From positions 18,291,437 through 18,355,436 of the forward strand of contig NC_081555.1 in assembly GCF_963082655.1 (NCBI RefSeq): 64,000 nt of DNA, written 5' to 3'. Of the stretch, positions 1 to 10,996 are shown piece after piece. Numbering within the stretch: position 1 is the first letter of the stretch; every line of letters starts with the position of its first letter. The notes beneath the pieces were generated by a model. It was given only the letters and a program-made list of their open reading frames with translations, had not been told where the DNA came from and made no database searches. The stretch is from Stomoxys calcitrans. Lineage: Eukaryota; Arthropoda; Insecta; Diptera; Muscidae. The position numbers were made by a program, and so were the translations under genes.

Positions 1-911
1 CCCTTAATTCGATGTGCGCCCTTCCATGCATTCTTGCTTTCTCGCCACACAAGCCCTCACTAAATATTTTTCCTAATCTTTAAACCCAACAAATCCCCAA
101 CACGTATACGTTATAAAATGTTCAAAAACAACATTCCCACATAGTATGCTCACTTCATCTCCTCTTCTTCCGGCTTCGGCACCAATGTATGTGATTTTTG
201 TTTTCTTTTTCCTTTTTTTTTTGATTTTGTTTCTTGTTTTGATGAAAACACCATCACAGAGATCACATATCCGTGGTCTACAAAACACTACAAACTCAAG
301 TTTATGACTGTCCTTCTCAGCTATGAGAAGAACACAACAAGACATTAACAATGTGCTCCTCCCTCTTTGATGACTTGGCACAAAACAAAAAAAAAAAGAA
401 AGGAAACAATGCTCCTTGGAACATAAGATTTCTGTTTCCTTTTGATATGTTTGTTTGGTTGCTTTTGGTGCTGCTGCTTTTATGGGTACTTGACAATGTG
501 GCACATAACATTTGATGTTAGTGCGTGACCCTCCCCCTGCGCTATCGAAATGAGCAGGCACAGATCCTCCAGCCTGCAATCTCCCATGATGACAGAAGGA
601 CTCGAGAAGAGTTCATAACATTTGTCGCCAGGCTAAAATATTATTGTAAATATTTAATATAGTCTTGGGGGACATAATTAAACATTCGCTTATACATGCA
701 TGCACCTGCTTACATACATACATATAAACCAATAATCGTAAAAGAAAAACGTGTGCTAAGGATATTCGAATATCAAGTACTAAACATTGCAAAAAAAAAA
801 CACAATGTTACAAATTTAGATATTACCTCAAGAAGTCAAATACCAGGAAACATACGAAGTATAAATTAAGGTCTTTATGAGCAAAACTTTGTAAGGGGTT
901 AAATAAAATAA
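1..911. other. AT-rich sequence, no gene recognised
   Basis: No convincing exon is visible. A minus-strand frame is open for about 168 codons (73-579), but it opens at TTG, runs through lysine and phenylalanine homopolymer tracts, and matches no family I recognise. Short A/T runs and TACATACA simple repeats (about 710-725) are present. It may be intron or intergenic DNA of an unseen neighbour. Confidence 0.5.
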
Positions 912-2790
912 AACATGTAAAATCGTGCCGGGCCGAATCTTGAGAACCCAACGCCATGGATTCTGGTAAAATATGGCAGCTATATCTGGCTATAGACCGA
1001 TTTGGACCGTACTAAACACGGTTGTTGGAAGTCATAACAGAACACTATATGCAAAATTTCAGCCAAATCGTCAAGACTATACTAATCTATTCATTCTGTT
1101 TGTAACTTCTCGAAATATTTGTTTAAAACCCCATAAAGTATATGTATATATTGGGTTGCCCAAAAAGTAATTGCGGATTTTTTAAAAGAAAGTAAATGCA
1201 TTTTTAATAAAACTTAGAATGAACTTAAATCAAATATACTTTTTCACACTTTTTTTCTAAAGCAAGCTAAAAGTAACAGCTGATAACTGACAGAAGAAAG
1301 AATGCAATTACAGAGTCACAAGCTGCGAAAAAATTTGTCAACGCCGATTATATGAAAAATCCGCAATTACTTTTTGGGCAACCCAATATATTCTTAATCG
1401 TCATGACGTTTTAAGTCGATCTAGCCATGTCCGTCCGTCTGTCGAAAGCACGCTAACTTTTGAATGAGTAAAGCTAGACGCTTGAACAAATCCGACCTAC
1501 ACTAAGGTCCGATGGGATTGCTAATGGGAAATATCAATCCAGGTTTTAATATAGCTGTCATAAAAACAGATCTTGGATCTTGATTTCTAGAGCCACAAGG
1601 GGGCGCAATTCTTATCCGATTTTGCTGATATTTAGCACAACGTGTTTCGTTATGACTTCCAACAACTGTGCTAAGCATGGTTTAAATGGGTTCAGAACCT
1701 GATATAGCTGTCATACAAACCGATCTGGGGTCTTGACTTCTTGAGCCTCTAGAGGGCGCAATTCTCATTCGATTTGGCTGATATTTAGCACAACGTCTTA
1801 TGAACCGATCTGGGGTCTTGACTTCTTGAGTCACTAGAGGGCGCAATTCTTATCCGATTTGGCTGATATTTTGCACGACGTGGTTTCTTATGACTTCCAA
1901 AACAACTCTGCTAAGCATGGTTCAAATGGGTTCATAACCTGATATAGCTGTCATATGAACCGATCTGGGGTCTTGACTTCTTGAGTCACTAGAGGGCGCA
2001 ATTCTTATTAGATTTGGCTGATATTTAGCACAACATGTTTCGTTATGACTTCCAACAACTGTGTCAAGTATGGTTCAAATCGATCCATAACCTGATATAG
2101 CTGCCATATAAACCGATCCAGGATATTGACTTCTTGGGCTCTAGAGGACGCATTTATTATCTGATTTGGCTGAAATTTTGCATGATGTGTTGACTTCCAA
2201 TAACTATGTCAAGTATGGTTCAAATCGGTTTGTAAGCTGATATAGCTGTCATATAAAACGACCTGGGGTTTTGATTTCTTGAACCTCTAGAGGGCGCAAT
2301 TATTGTCCGATTTGGCGATTTGTTATGACTTCCAACAACTGTGGGAAGTTTGGTTCAAATCGGTTCATAACCTAAGATAGCTGCCATATGAACCGATCTA
2401 GGATCTTGACTTCTTGAGCCACTAGAGGGCGCAATTGTTATGCGATTTGGCGGAAATTTTGTACAACGGCGGTATGAATCGGTATATAGCCTGTTACAGC
2501 TCCGATCTCCCTATTTTAGTTCTTGAGCCCCTAAGGTCGCAATTCTTATTAGATTTGGCTGAAATTTTACACAATTGCTTCTACTTTGATCTCCAATATT
2601 CAATTCAATAATGCTCCGAATCGGACCATAACCTGATATAGCTCCAATAGCATAACAGTTATTTTCTTTTATCCTTTGTTTGCCTAAAAAGAGATATCGG
2701 GAAAAGAACTCGACAAATGCGATCCATGGTGGAGGGTGTATAAGATTCGGCTCGGCCGAACTTAATAGCACGCTTGTACTTGTTTTATTT
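912..2790. mobile_element. Composite Helitron-like (DINE/mini-me type) elements, head to head
   Basis: The left edge carries an inverted tail (GTGCCGGGCCGAATC, then CCATGG). From about 1075 a plus-oriented element begins with the core TTCTGTTTGTAAC...CTCGAAATATT and the GTCCGTCCGTCTGTCG run (1428-1444). It continues through at least seven diverged central repeats (AGAGGGCGCAATTCTTATCC...) to a plus tail at 2728-2790 (CGGCTCGGCCGAAC...TACTTGTTTT). Helitron assignment rests on resemblance to dipteran DINE elements: subterminal inverted TACCCTCCACCAT motifs, a terminal GGCC hairpin and internal tandem repeats. Confidence 0.7.
1151..1386 (+). mobile_element. mariner-derived MITE, copy 1
   Basis: A 236-bp element with terminal inverted repeats TTGGGTTGCCCAAAAAGTAA / TTACTTTTTGGGCAACCCAA, flanked by TA duplications. 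Both ends match the ends of the full-length mariner at 14853-16132, so this is an internally deleted derivative. It sits in the TATATA of the Helitron-like core (AAAGTATATGTATA | TATTCTTAATCG). Confidence 0.92.
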
Positions 2791-3130
2791 GTCAACAGCT
2801 TGCTAATGGAATAACTTTCTATTAGTTATGGGTATAAAAATGTTAAGTTTTATGAGACCATCAGCTTATTAGATTGGCGTTTTCATCAAATCAAAATCTT
2901 GATAAATGTTACCAACAGCAAATTTTTGTTTTTTCTATTTTGAATAGAGACAAAAAACAATAGAGTCTAACTTTCGAAAATTTTTTTTCAAATCACTATT
3001 TTTTTTTAAGAAAATTAAATATTGATAATAATTTGACAAAATGCTATAATTAATGGAATTTGTGAAGAAAAAAAATCCATAAAATATTAAAGAAAAGAAA
3101 TGTTCATTGAAAAATTAATATAAAAATCAA

Positions 3131-3137
<7 letters not shown>
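2791..3137. other. Unique AT-rich sequence
   Basis: Low-complexity A/T-rich DNA with no reading frame, RNA gene or known repeat that I can recognise. Confidence 0.5.

Positions 3138-3188
<51 letters not shown>
3138..3188. repeat. (AT)n microsatellite
   Basis: An A-run followed by about 23 uninterrupted AT dinucleotides. Confidence 0.95.
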
Positions 3189-3240
3189 CTTGAAATATTT
3201 ACATGAATTGCTTAAGCTAATATAATAATAATTTTTTTCG

Positions 3241-3316
3241 AAATAGAAAGGTAGTTGTGAGAATTTTTTTTAAATCATGCATTTAAAAAAAAATTCTCAC
3301 AACTACCTTTCTATTT
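3241..3316. repeat. Near-perfect fold-back hairpin, about 35-bp arms
   Basis: The left arm starts AAATAGAAAGGTAGTTGTGA and runs to 3275. The right arm ends TCACAACTACCTTTCTATTT. Between them is only CATGC. The arms differ by one base in the T8/A9 tract. No TA or other clear target duplication is seen. It could be a small fold-back element or a recent inverted duplication. Confidence 0.9.
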
Positions 3317-3834
3317 GCAACATTAAAGATTTGTTATAGTGTTAATATTCAATGATTTTTAAAATAGTTGCAAATTGTTGTATCTCGTTCCTCTCTGCCT
3401 CCCCCTTTTCTTGAGTTTTTCATTTAATTCTTTGGATCCTATTACAATTTCTTCGTCTTTGCAACATATCCGCCAACAATAACAGTTAGGCTTTGATGCG
3501 AAAATGTACATAGCGTATTTCCGTTTGCTGCTGCTGCTGGTGCTGTCAGCGAAATGTATCTCAATTTCCGGTATTCATAACTGACTGCTCAGCATGGCAT
3601 AGTAAAGCTGCACAAGCTACACAAATGGTATTTCGAAATGTTTTTTCGTCCCAAGTTAAGGAATTGAAGGAAAACAGTCAAGACTGCTGCAAAACTTGTT
3701 AACGAGGAGAAAAGTTAGAATTTGCTAGAATTATTAAGTGACAAAGCAAAAACAAAATTGAAATTTTAGCCATTTATGGCATTAAGTAGAAACTGGTGGG
3801 GCGTATGCTTATTATTAATTAATACAAATAGTAC
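3317..3834. other. Unique noncoding stretch with a GCT-rich tract
   Basis: No supported gene. A GCTGCTGCTGCTGGTGCTG tract lies at about 3521-3546. The rest looks like ordinary intergenic or intronic DNA. Confidence 0.5.
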
Positions 3835-4875
3835 TTAAAAAGTAACTGAACTATAATCTTACTGAACTAGTGAACTAACCAAACTATTGAACAAAATGAA
3901 TAAATTGAAAAAAAAAAAAACTGAGCTAGCGAACAAACTGATTTAATTAATGCTCTGAATAAGTGAACTAACTTAGCTAGCGAGTGAACCGAACAATCAA
4001 ACAAACTGCACTTGTGAACTATCTGAACTAACAATTTACACTAGTGAACTAACAAACTACACTAGTGAACTAGTGAACAAATTAAACTAGTGATTAAACA
4101 AAACTAGTGAACTTACTGAAAAAAATTGAACTAGCGGACTAGCGCTCAACTATCTGAATTAGTGAACAAACTAAACTAGTGAGCGAATTCTACAATAAAA
4201 CTAACTAAATTAGTGACAAACTGTACTAATCAATGAAATTTATTTAATGAACTAATGAATTAGTGAACTAATGATTTAGTTAACTAATGAATTAGTGAAC
4301 TAATGATTTAGTTAACTAATGAATTAGTGAACTAATGAATTAGTGAACTAATGAATTAGTGAACTAATAAATTAGTAATGTAATGAATTTGTAATGTAAT
4401 GAATTAGTGAACTTACTGATCTTGTGAACAAACTGAAAGAAACCGAACCAGCTATTGAACTGATTTAGTTAATGAACAAGCTGGACTAGTGAGTAAATTG
4501 AACAAATAAAAAACTGGCGAACCAAATAAACTGGTGAACTAACTGAACTAGCGAGCAAATTGAATTAACCATCAATCTGGTCTCGTGAATCAACTGAACT
4601 GGTGAACTAACTAGTTCAGTGAGCTGAACTGGACAGAATGAAATAAATATCATTGTCCAACACTATGCTTTAGTGAACTAAATAATGAATTAGTGAACTA
4701 ATTAATGAACTTGTGAACTAATTAATGAACTAACTGAACTAGTGAACGATCTGAACGAGTTAACTAACTGAACTGGCGAACTAACTGAACTAACGATCAA
4801 ACAGAACTAGTGAATCAACTGAACTAGTGAACAAACTAGCTCATCGTGCTGAACTGGACTGAATGAAGTGAGCGA
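3835..4875. repeat. Degenerate GAACTAGTGAACTAACT minisatellite
   Basis: About 1 kb built from variants of GAACTAGT and GAACTAACTGAACT. The most regular part (about 4245-4400) is a 16-bp unit, GAATTAGTGAACTAAT, repeated roughly eight times. Spacing elsewhere drifts between about 8 and 20 bp. No coding capacity. Confidence 0.85.
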
Positions 4876-5305
4876 CGTTACTCAAAACTATGCTATAGCT
4901 TAATACTATTGATGTTAAAATATTTTATCGAAGTCCCTTCAGAGCTGCTTAACTATTAGGATAGGTCTTTAATTGACCCACTAACTATTTGGATAGGTCT
5001 TTATCTGATCTGTAAGAAATAACATAGTGCGGTGCATTGCGGTGCAATATTAAAAATGAGGTGGCCTTAGCAAAATCCAATTATAACTATAATATGGAGT
5101 GTTATTTAAGGGTCTGATATTAATAGGGTCACGAATTTATGAGTCTAAAGTATTTGAAAAAATAGGAACAATTAAAAACTTGTTAAGTATGGACGAGGCG
5201 AACGTTGGATACCCACCAATATCGATATATAGTCATAATCCTACTTTATTCTAACTCTACTACCATATCCATAGTTATCCATATTGTGCCGATCGGTCTA
5301 CTCCT
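4876..5305. other. Unique noncoding sequence
   Basis: Nothing recognisable on either strand apart from short A/T runs. Confidence 0.45.
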
Positions 5306-6066
5306 ATTTTTATACTCACCGCCATAGGTATACCAATCTAGTCATTCTGTTTGTAATACCTCGAAATATTGATCGAGGATACCATAAAGTAAATATATAT
5401 TCTTGATCGTCTCAACATTCCGACTTGATCTAGCCTTGTCCGTCCGTCCGTCTGTCGAAATGTCGATAGCGGTCGAACGCGTAAAGCGATACAAATACTT
5501 AATATTAATTCGTTGGGGATTGCAAATGGGCCATATCGGTTCAGAATTTGATATAATCGTTGGAGATTGCAAATGGGCCATATCGGTTCAGATTTTGATA
5601 TAGCTCCCATCTCCCGATTTGCCATCTTTAGCCCTCACAAGCCACAATTTGTGTCACATTTGGCTGAAATTTTGCATGTGGTGCTCTGTTATGACTTTCA
5701 ATCACTGTACCAAGTACGGTTTAAATCTGTCAAGAACCCGATATAGCTCTCATATAAACCGATCTCCCGATTTGATATTTTGAGCCCCTGGAAGCCATAA
5801 CTTTTGTCCGATTTGGCTGAATTTTTGAACTTAGTGTTCTATAACGATTCCCAGTGCCAAGTGCGGTCCATCGGTCTATAAACTGATATAGCTCCCATAT
5901 AAACCAATCTCTCAGTTACCCTTGTTGGGTCCATAGAAGCTTTAATTTTTGACTGGTTTGTCAGAAATTTGATATGTAGCGTTAAATTATGCCCTTCAAC
6001 TTAACTTATGTTGTGTAAATTTTTGCAGAATCCATGGTGGTGGGTTCCCATGATTCGGCCATAAAA
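5306..6066 (+). mobile_element. Helitron-like element, family 1
   Basis: The head is ATACTCACCGCCATAGGTAT with the conserved ATTCTGTTTGTAATACCTCG and the GTCCGTCCGTCCGTCTGTCG core (5441-5460). About three central repeats follow (CGATCTCCCGATTTG.../TCCGATTTGGCTGAA). The tail is CCATGGTGGTGGGTTCCC...GATTCGGCC, with the terminal ACTTG part missing. Central units recur every 150 bp or so. Confidence 0.75.
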
Positions 6067-6179
6067 GATCATTTTATGTCGCCGTTTGCCGCTCTTTTCA
6101 ATGGTTTCCTTTACCTGATCCAAAACCAATATTTGTTCAACATTTAAGAGCTTATTTACTGGATTTATATCCAAGTTAA

Positions 6180-6650
6180 AGTATAATGGAAATACGCTGT
6201 GGTTGTAGCCACATTTTCATGTGGAGGTGGCGATCCTCGTCAAGTTTCTGTAGGTGAGCGAGCTAATTCCGGTCTTTAGACCGCTGTGGGAATAGGGTGG
6301 CCATTGTTTATTAAAAGGTGCCGCCTAGTCATATCGAGCATCATAAACACTCAGTATTTGTGCAAGGTGCCGCCTAGTCATATCGAGCATCATAAACACT
6401 CAGTATTTGTGCAAGAACCAGTGTCGCCTGGTCTCGTACTGAGCCTCTCCGCTCCACACCGCTGCTTGTCCGCGACTGCCGTTGCAGCTACTCCGTCATT
6501 TCACTATACGCAATCTGCGAACGTGTCCGGTAGCTTGTAGCTAAGCTTCACTTGACAGCAATGAACACCACACAGATGTTCCAGCCTGTATGTTGCTCAC
6601 AGCTATCCCGTGCCTGAAATATGGAAATACGTAGCGAGTGATTCCGTTTT
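6180..6650 (+). repeat. Probable non-LTR retrotransposon 3' region with a 49-bp tandem duplication
   Basis: GGTTGTAGCCACATTTTCAT and the following GGAGGTGGCGATCCTCG resemble 3' untranslated ends of fly LINEs (recalled, not searched). Inside it, a 49-bp unit starting AGGTGCCGCCTAGTCATATC is present twice head to tail (6316-6364, 6365-6413) without differences. No intact reading frame. Confidence 0.5.
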
Positions 6651-6667
6651 TCTTCTTTTATTACCCG

Positions 6668-7895
6668 CCAGTTTTATTATACCCTACACCATCACTGTGG
6701 TACGGGGTATTATAACTTATAACTTTGTGCATTTGTTTTCAACGCTTAGAAGAAGAAGGGCTAGGGCCATTGATAAGTATACCGATCAGCTTAGAATCAG
6801 TTCCTGTTTCGATTTAGTTATGTCCGTCTGTCTGTCTATATATTCTTGTGATTGAGTCACAGGTCGCATTAATTGTCCGATTGTCATGAAATTTTGCACA
6901 ATTCTCTTTTTTGGACCAGGACGAACGCTATTGATTTTGAAAATCGGTTCAAATTTAGATATTGCTCCCATATATATCTTTCATCTGATATGGCCTTTTA
7001 AGGCTGTAGAAGTCACAATTTTGATCCGATCTTTACAAAATATGGCATGAGGTGCTTTATTAGACGTCTCCATATGTGTGCAAAATTTCATAAAAATCAG
7101 TCCAGATTTAGATATAGCTCCCATATATAACTTTCATCCGATATGGAATTTTATGGCTATAGCAGCCACAATTTTGGTTGGATCTTTACAACATTTTGAA
7201 AGAAGTGTTTTTTTTTAAGCTTCAATACGGTTGCAAAATTTAATTTTAAATCGGTACAGATTCAGATATAGCACTCACATATATCTTTTATCTGATATGG
7301 TGTTTTCGGCTGTAGCAGACATAATTTTGATCCGATCTTTACCAAATTTAACTTGAGGTGCTTTATTTGACGTCTTCATATGTGTGCAAAATTTCATAAA
7401 AATCGGTTCAAATTTAGATATACCACCCATATATATATTTCATCCAATTTGGACTTAGCAGGCACAATTATGTCCCGATTTCTACAAAATTTAGCGTTAG
7501 TTGTTTTTTTTAAAGTCCCAATGCGAATGCAATATTGCATATAAATCGGTCTAGATTAAGATATAGCTACCATATATATCTTTTATCCGATATGGTGTTT
7601 TAAGGCTGTAGAAGCGACAATTTTAGTCCGATCTTAACAAAATGTAGTTCGAGGTATTTTATTTGACGTCTTAATACATGTGCAAAATTTCATAAAATTC
7701 GTTTAGATTTATTGTAGATATTGGTCCCCGCTATAAATTTCATTCGAAATAGACTTAAGCCTGTAGGGAACACAGTTTAGCATGAGACGTTTTATTTGAC
7801 GTTCCCATGCGTGGTATCCAAATTAAAGTCTAGGTGGTGTAGGGTATTATATAGTCGCCTCCACTCGACTTTTGCCTTTCCTAACTGGTTTTGTT
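6668..7895 (+). mobile_element. Helitron-like element, family 2, near complete
   Basis: It begins ATACCCTACACCATCACTG and ends GGTGTAGGGTATTATATAGT, then CGCCTCCACTCGAC: subterminal inverted repeats as in family 1 but with different sequence. The core has GTCCGTCTGTCTGTC (6822-6836). About five central repeats carry GATATAGCTCCCATATAT and TTTGATCCGATCTTTAC. Confidence 0.72.
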
Positions 7896-8299
7896 CTTTG
7901 CTTTAAAATCTTTTCAACTATTCTTCCGAAGTACGGGGCTATGTTTTTTTTCTTATTTTTATGCACACGCACATCGCAGGCTGCATTTGATTTGCCTCCA
8001 TTTTTTCTGACATCAAGAATTATTGATTTGTGGGGTTTTTAACCATGGTGAATCCTGCAAACACCAACACATCTGTATAAACAAACAAATGAATAATTTG
8101 AACACAAAAAGAAATTTATTTTGTTTTTTGTTGTTAATGCAAATTTGTCAACTGACAATCATAATCAACCCATGAGTTTGCTGATCTGTGGCCTAAATCT
8201 TTAAGATTTGGACAAATATTGGGTTGAAAGAAAGTAAAATTTTTTTCAGTGTAATATAGATGAATAACAACTATAGTTAAATTTTTTGTTATATCAATG
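7896..8299 (-). other. 3' flank / UTR of ankyrin exon copy 1
   Basis: Mostly unique DNA. On the minus strand this lies directly 3' of the ankyrin stop codon and contains an AATAAA signal (8115-8120). Confidence 0.5.
8115..8120 (-). promoter_or_regulatory. Candidate polyadenylation signal AATAAA
   Basis: Minus-strand AATAAA about 180 nt after the stop codon of the 8300-9006 exon, a usual distance for a fly 3' UTR. Confidence 0.45.
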
Positions 8300-9006
8300 T
8301 TATGTAGCTTTCTGCTCAATATCATCTACTTCTTGAGAGATATCGGTTAAAGCTTTATCACTTTTCATTTTCTCCACATCGCTCAGAATTCTTTGCAAAT
8401 CTTCTCTTTCTTCAAAAGGCAATGACCCAGCATAATTTGCCACATGTATACTTTTCGGCACTGACATGACAATTACCGTTTGCATTTCATAGTCCTGATT
8501 GTCAACAGCCAAATGTAGCAGAGATTTTCCACTACCCAATACCTCCATTTCCAAAACGTTTATATTGTTTCTATTGCAAAATTGTAAGAGCTCTTTTACG
8601 ATGTGTATTTTACGTTGCAACACAGCCTGATGCACAATAGTTTGTCCTATGTTATTGTAGGGTTTAAACATTCCTTTAAGATTTTCTATTAGCTCTGGAT
8701 TGCTCTCCTGTCGCAGCAGTTGTAAAAATTGTTGTATGCACTTGCCAGCTTTTAATTGTATGGCCAAATGAAGAGGTGTACGTCCATCATAGTCCTGTTT
8801 GGCTGGATTGCAACCCAGTCGAATAAGGGGTATGATAGCTTGATATCTGTTATATTTGCAACAAGTATGTAGAAGATTTTGTCGAAGACTATTTTCACTT
8901 AAAATAATGTTGTCGTGGTGTGTTGGGTCATTTAGATAAGCAGAAAATTGTCGAGGGTTTTCAGCTAGAGCTTCATGATAATCAGGCGATGATTGATTTA
9001 AGTACA
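8300..9006 (-). CDS. I-kappa-B-like ankyrin-repeat terminal exon, copy 1
   Basis: This exon encodes about 235 residues with five ankyrin-type repeats: QNLLHTCCKYNRYQAIIPLI; DYDGRTPLHLAIQ; NIGQTIVHQAVLQRK; GKSLLHLAVDNQDYEM; and a degenerate last one, NYAGSLPFEEREDLQRIL. Repeats 2 and 4 keep the G-TPLHLA signature. The arrangement resembles I-kappa-B proteins (Cactus, Pickle, or the Relish C-terminal half), which bind and retain NF-kappa-B dimers. The exon starts behind TTTTTTGGTTTTCAG at 9007-9009 and opens with two bases of a split codon, so there is no local ATG and an upstream exon must supply the N-terminus. The first exon at 33132-33450 has the matching phase (joined CDS 1026 nt, 341 codons before the stop). 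It is about 85% identical in protein to 27918-28645. It is a real exon by conservation; whether it is expressed is not known. Confidence 0.75.
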
Positions 9007-9059
9007 CTGAAAACCAAAAAAAAAAAAAAAAAACAATAGTTTACATGTGAAAAATATTG

Positions 9060-9858
9060 TAAAACAAGTAAAAGCGTGCCAAGTTCGGCCGGGCCGAATC
9101 TTATATACCATCCACCATGGATCGCATTTGTCGAGTTCTTTTCGCGGCATCTCTTCTTAGGCAAAACAGGATATAAGGAAAGATTTGCTCTGCTATTAGA
9201 GCGATATCAATATATGGTCCGGTTTGGACCACAATTAAATTATATGTTGGAGACCCGTGTAAAATGTCAGCCAATTCGAATAAGAATTGCGCCCTTTGGG
9301 GGCTCAAGAAGTAAAATAGAGAGTTCGATTTATATGGGAGCTGTATCGGGCTATAGACCGATTCAGACCATAATGCACAAACGTATGTTGATGGCCATGA
9401 GAGAATCTGTCGTACAAAATTTCAGTCAAATCGGATAATAATTGCGCCCTCTAGAGGCTCAAGAAGTCAAGATCCAAGATCGGTTTATATGACAGCTATA
9501 TCGGGTTATGAACCGATTTAAACCATGCTTGACACAGTTGTTGGATATCATGACAAAACACGTTTCATTGAAATCGGATAAGAATTGCGCACTCTAGAGG
9601 CTCAAGAAGTCAAGACCCAAGATCGGTTTATATGGCAGCTATATCAAAACCATGGACCGATATGGCCCATTTAGAATACCAACCGACCTACACTAATAAG
9701 AAGTATTTGTGCAAAATTTCAAGCGGCTAGCTTTACTCCTTCGGAAGTTAGCGTGCTTTCGACAGACAGACGGACGGACATGGCTAGATCGACATAAAAT
9801 GTCGCGACGATCAAGATTATATATACTTTATGGGGTCTCAGACGAATATTTCGAGTGG
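9060..9858 (-). mobile_element. Helitron-like element, family 1, cut by a SINE
   Basis: Tail end at left: ACAAGTAAAAGCGTGCCAAG, TTCGGCCGGGCCGAA hairpin, ATACCATCCACCATGG. Three central repeats follow, then the core CGACAGACAGACGGACGG (9759-9776) and ATATACTTTATGGGGTCTCA. The head (GTTACAAACGG...) is missing because SINE sequence begins at about 9859. The element begins about 50 bp upstream of the ankyrin acceptor, inside the presumed intron. Confidence 0.78.
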
Positions 9859-10075
9859 AGGCAAATGCTAATTTGCCCATAAACATTCCACTAAGGAGCA
9901 GGAGCAGACTACTCACATATCAATGAGTGGTGTCCGATTCAAGTTTAAACTCAAGTTGATAGCCGACTCCGAACGGCGTGGTGTAGTACGACACCTCTTT
10001 GAAGAGAAGTTTTTACATGACATAGTACCTCACAAATATTGCCAGCATTAGGAGCGGATGGCCACCGCTGAAAAA
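9859..10075 (-). mobile_element. SINE-1 body (3' part), split from its head
   Basis: Minus-strand sequence includes CAGCGGTGGCCATCCGCTCC, GAGGTACTATGTCATG and CGCCGTTCGGAGTCGGC, which I recognise as the body of a tRNA-derived SINE common in calyptrate flies. Its tRNA-like head is not adjacent but lies at 10920-10996, on the far side of a Helitron-like element. Confidence 0.7.
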
Positions 10076-10919
10076 TATTTCTTATATCCACCACCATAGG
10101 ATGGGGGTGTACTAATATAGTCATTCCGTTTGTACCGCCTCGAAATATTCGCCTAAGATCCCATAAAATATATATTGGGTTGCCCAAAATGTAATTGCGG
10201 ATTTTTTATATAGTCGGCGTTGACAAATTTTTTCAACGGCTTGTGACTCTGTAATTGCATTCTTTCTTCTGTCAGTTATCAGCTGTTACTTTTAGCTTGC
10301 TTTAGAAAAAAAGTGTAAAAAAAGTATATTTGATTAAAGCTCATTCTAAGATTTATTAAAAATGCATGTACTTTCTTTTAAAAAATCCGCAATTACTTTT
10401 TGGGCAACCCAATATATACTTGATCGTCTCGACTATCTAGCCATGTCCGTCCGTCCGTCTGTCGAAATCACGATAGCGGTCGAATGCGTAAAGCTATTCG
10501 CTTGAAATTTTGCACAAATACTTAATATTGATGTAAGTCGTTGGGGATGGCGAATGTGCCATATCGGTTCAGATTTTGATATGGCTTCCATATAAACCGA
10601 TCTCCCGATTTGATTTCTTGAGCCCCTGGAAGCCGCAATTTTTGTCCAATTTGGCTGATATTGCATGCGGCGTTCTGTTACGACTTCCAACAACTATGCC
10701 AAATACAGTCTAAATCAGTCTATAACCTGATATAGCTATCATATAAACCGGTCTCTCGAGTAACCTTGTTCGGTTCCTAGCTGGTTTGACAGAAGTTTGT
10801 TGTGTAGAAGAAAATTATGTTCTTCAATTAAATTTATTTTGTATAAATTTTTAGCAGAATCCATGGTGGTGGGTTCTCACGATTCGGCCGGCCGAACTTA
10901 GCACGCTTTTACTTGTTTT
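10076..10919 (+). mobile_element. Helitron-like element, family 1, inserted in SINE-1
   Basis: The head is ATCCACCACCATAGGATGGG. The core is GTCCGTCCGTCTGTCG (10446-10461) and is interrupted by a MITE at 10175-10412. About two central repeats follow. The complete tail is CCATGGTGGTGGGTTCTCAC, CGGCCGGCCGAAC, CACGCTTTTACTTG. It separates the two halves of the SINE, which is why I place both its borders here. Confidence 0.78.
10175..10412 (-). mobile_element. mariner-derived MITE, copy 2
   Basis: 238 bp, inverted relative to copy 1, with the same terminal repeats and flanking TA. One mismatch in the left repeat (CAAAATGTAATTGCGG). Inserted in the TATATA of the Helitron-like core. Confidence 0.92.
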
Positions 10920-10996
10920 CTGATGTTCTCGCCAGGATTGCAGCCCGGCATTTAGCGTCATAGCCGGTTATTTTAACCACTGCGCTACGGGGGCCA
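10920..10996 (-). mobile_element. SINE-1 head with tRNA-like A and B boxes
   Basis: On the minus strand it reads GGCCCCCGTAGCGCAGTGG. The A box TAGCGCAGTGG (10987-10977) fits TRGYNNARNNG. The B box GGCTGCAATCC (10945-10935) is two changes from GGTTCGAATCC. Spacing suits an RNA polymerase III internal promoter. It is the 5' part of the SINE whose body is at 9859-10075. It is not a tRNA gene: no acceptor-stem pairing is seen. Confidence 0.7.

Noticed and set aside
73..579. 168-codon minus-strand open frame
   Set aside because: It opens with TTG, has lysine and phenylalanine runs from A/T tracts, shows no domain and no clear splice signals.
10920..10996. Possible tRNA gene
   Set aside because: A and B box-like motifs are present, but there is no acceptor stem and it links to a SINE body. 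The same holds for 39600-39660 and 34490-34560.
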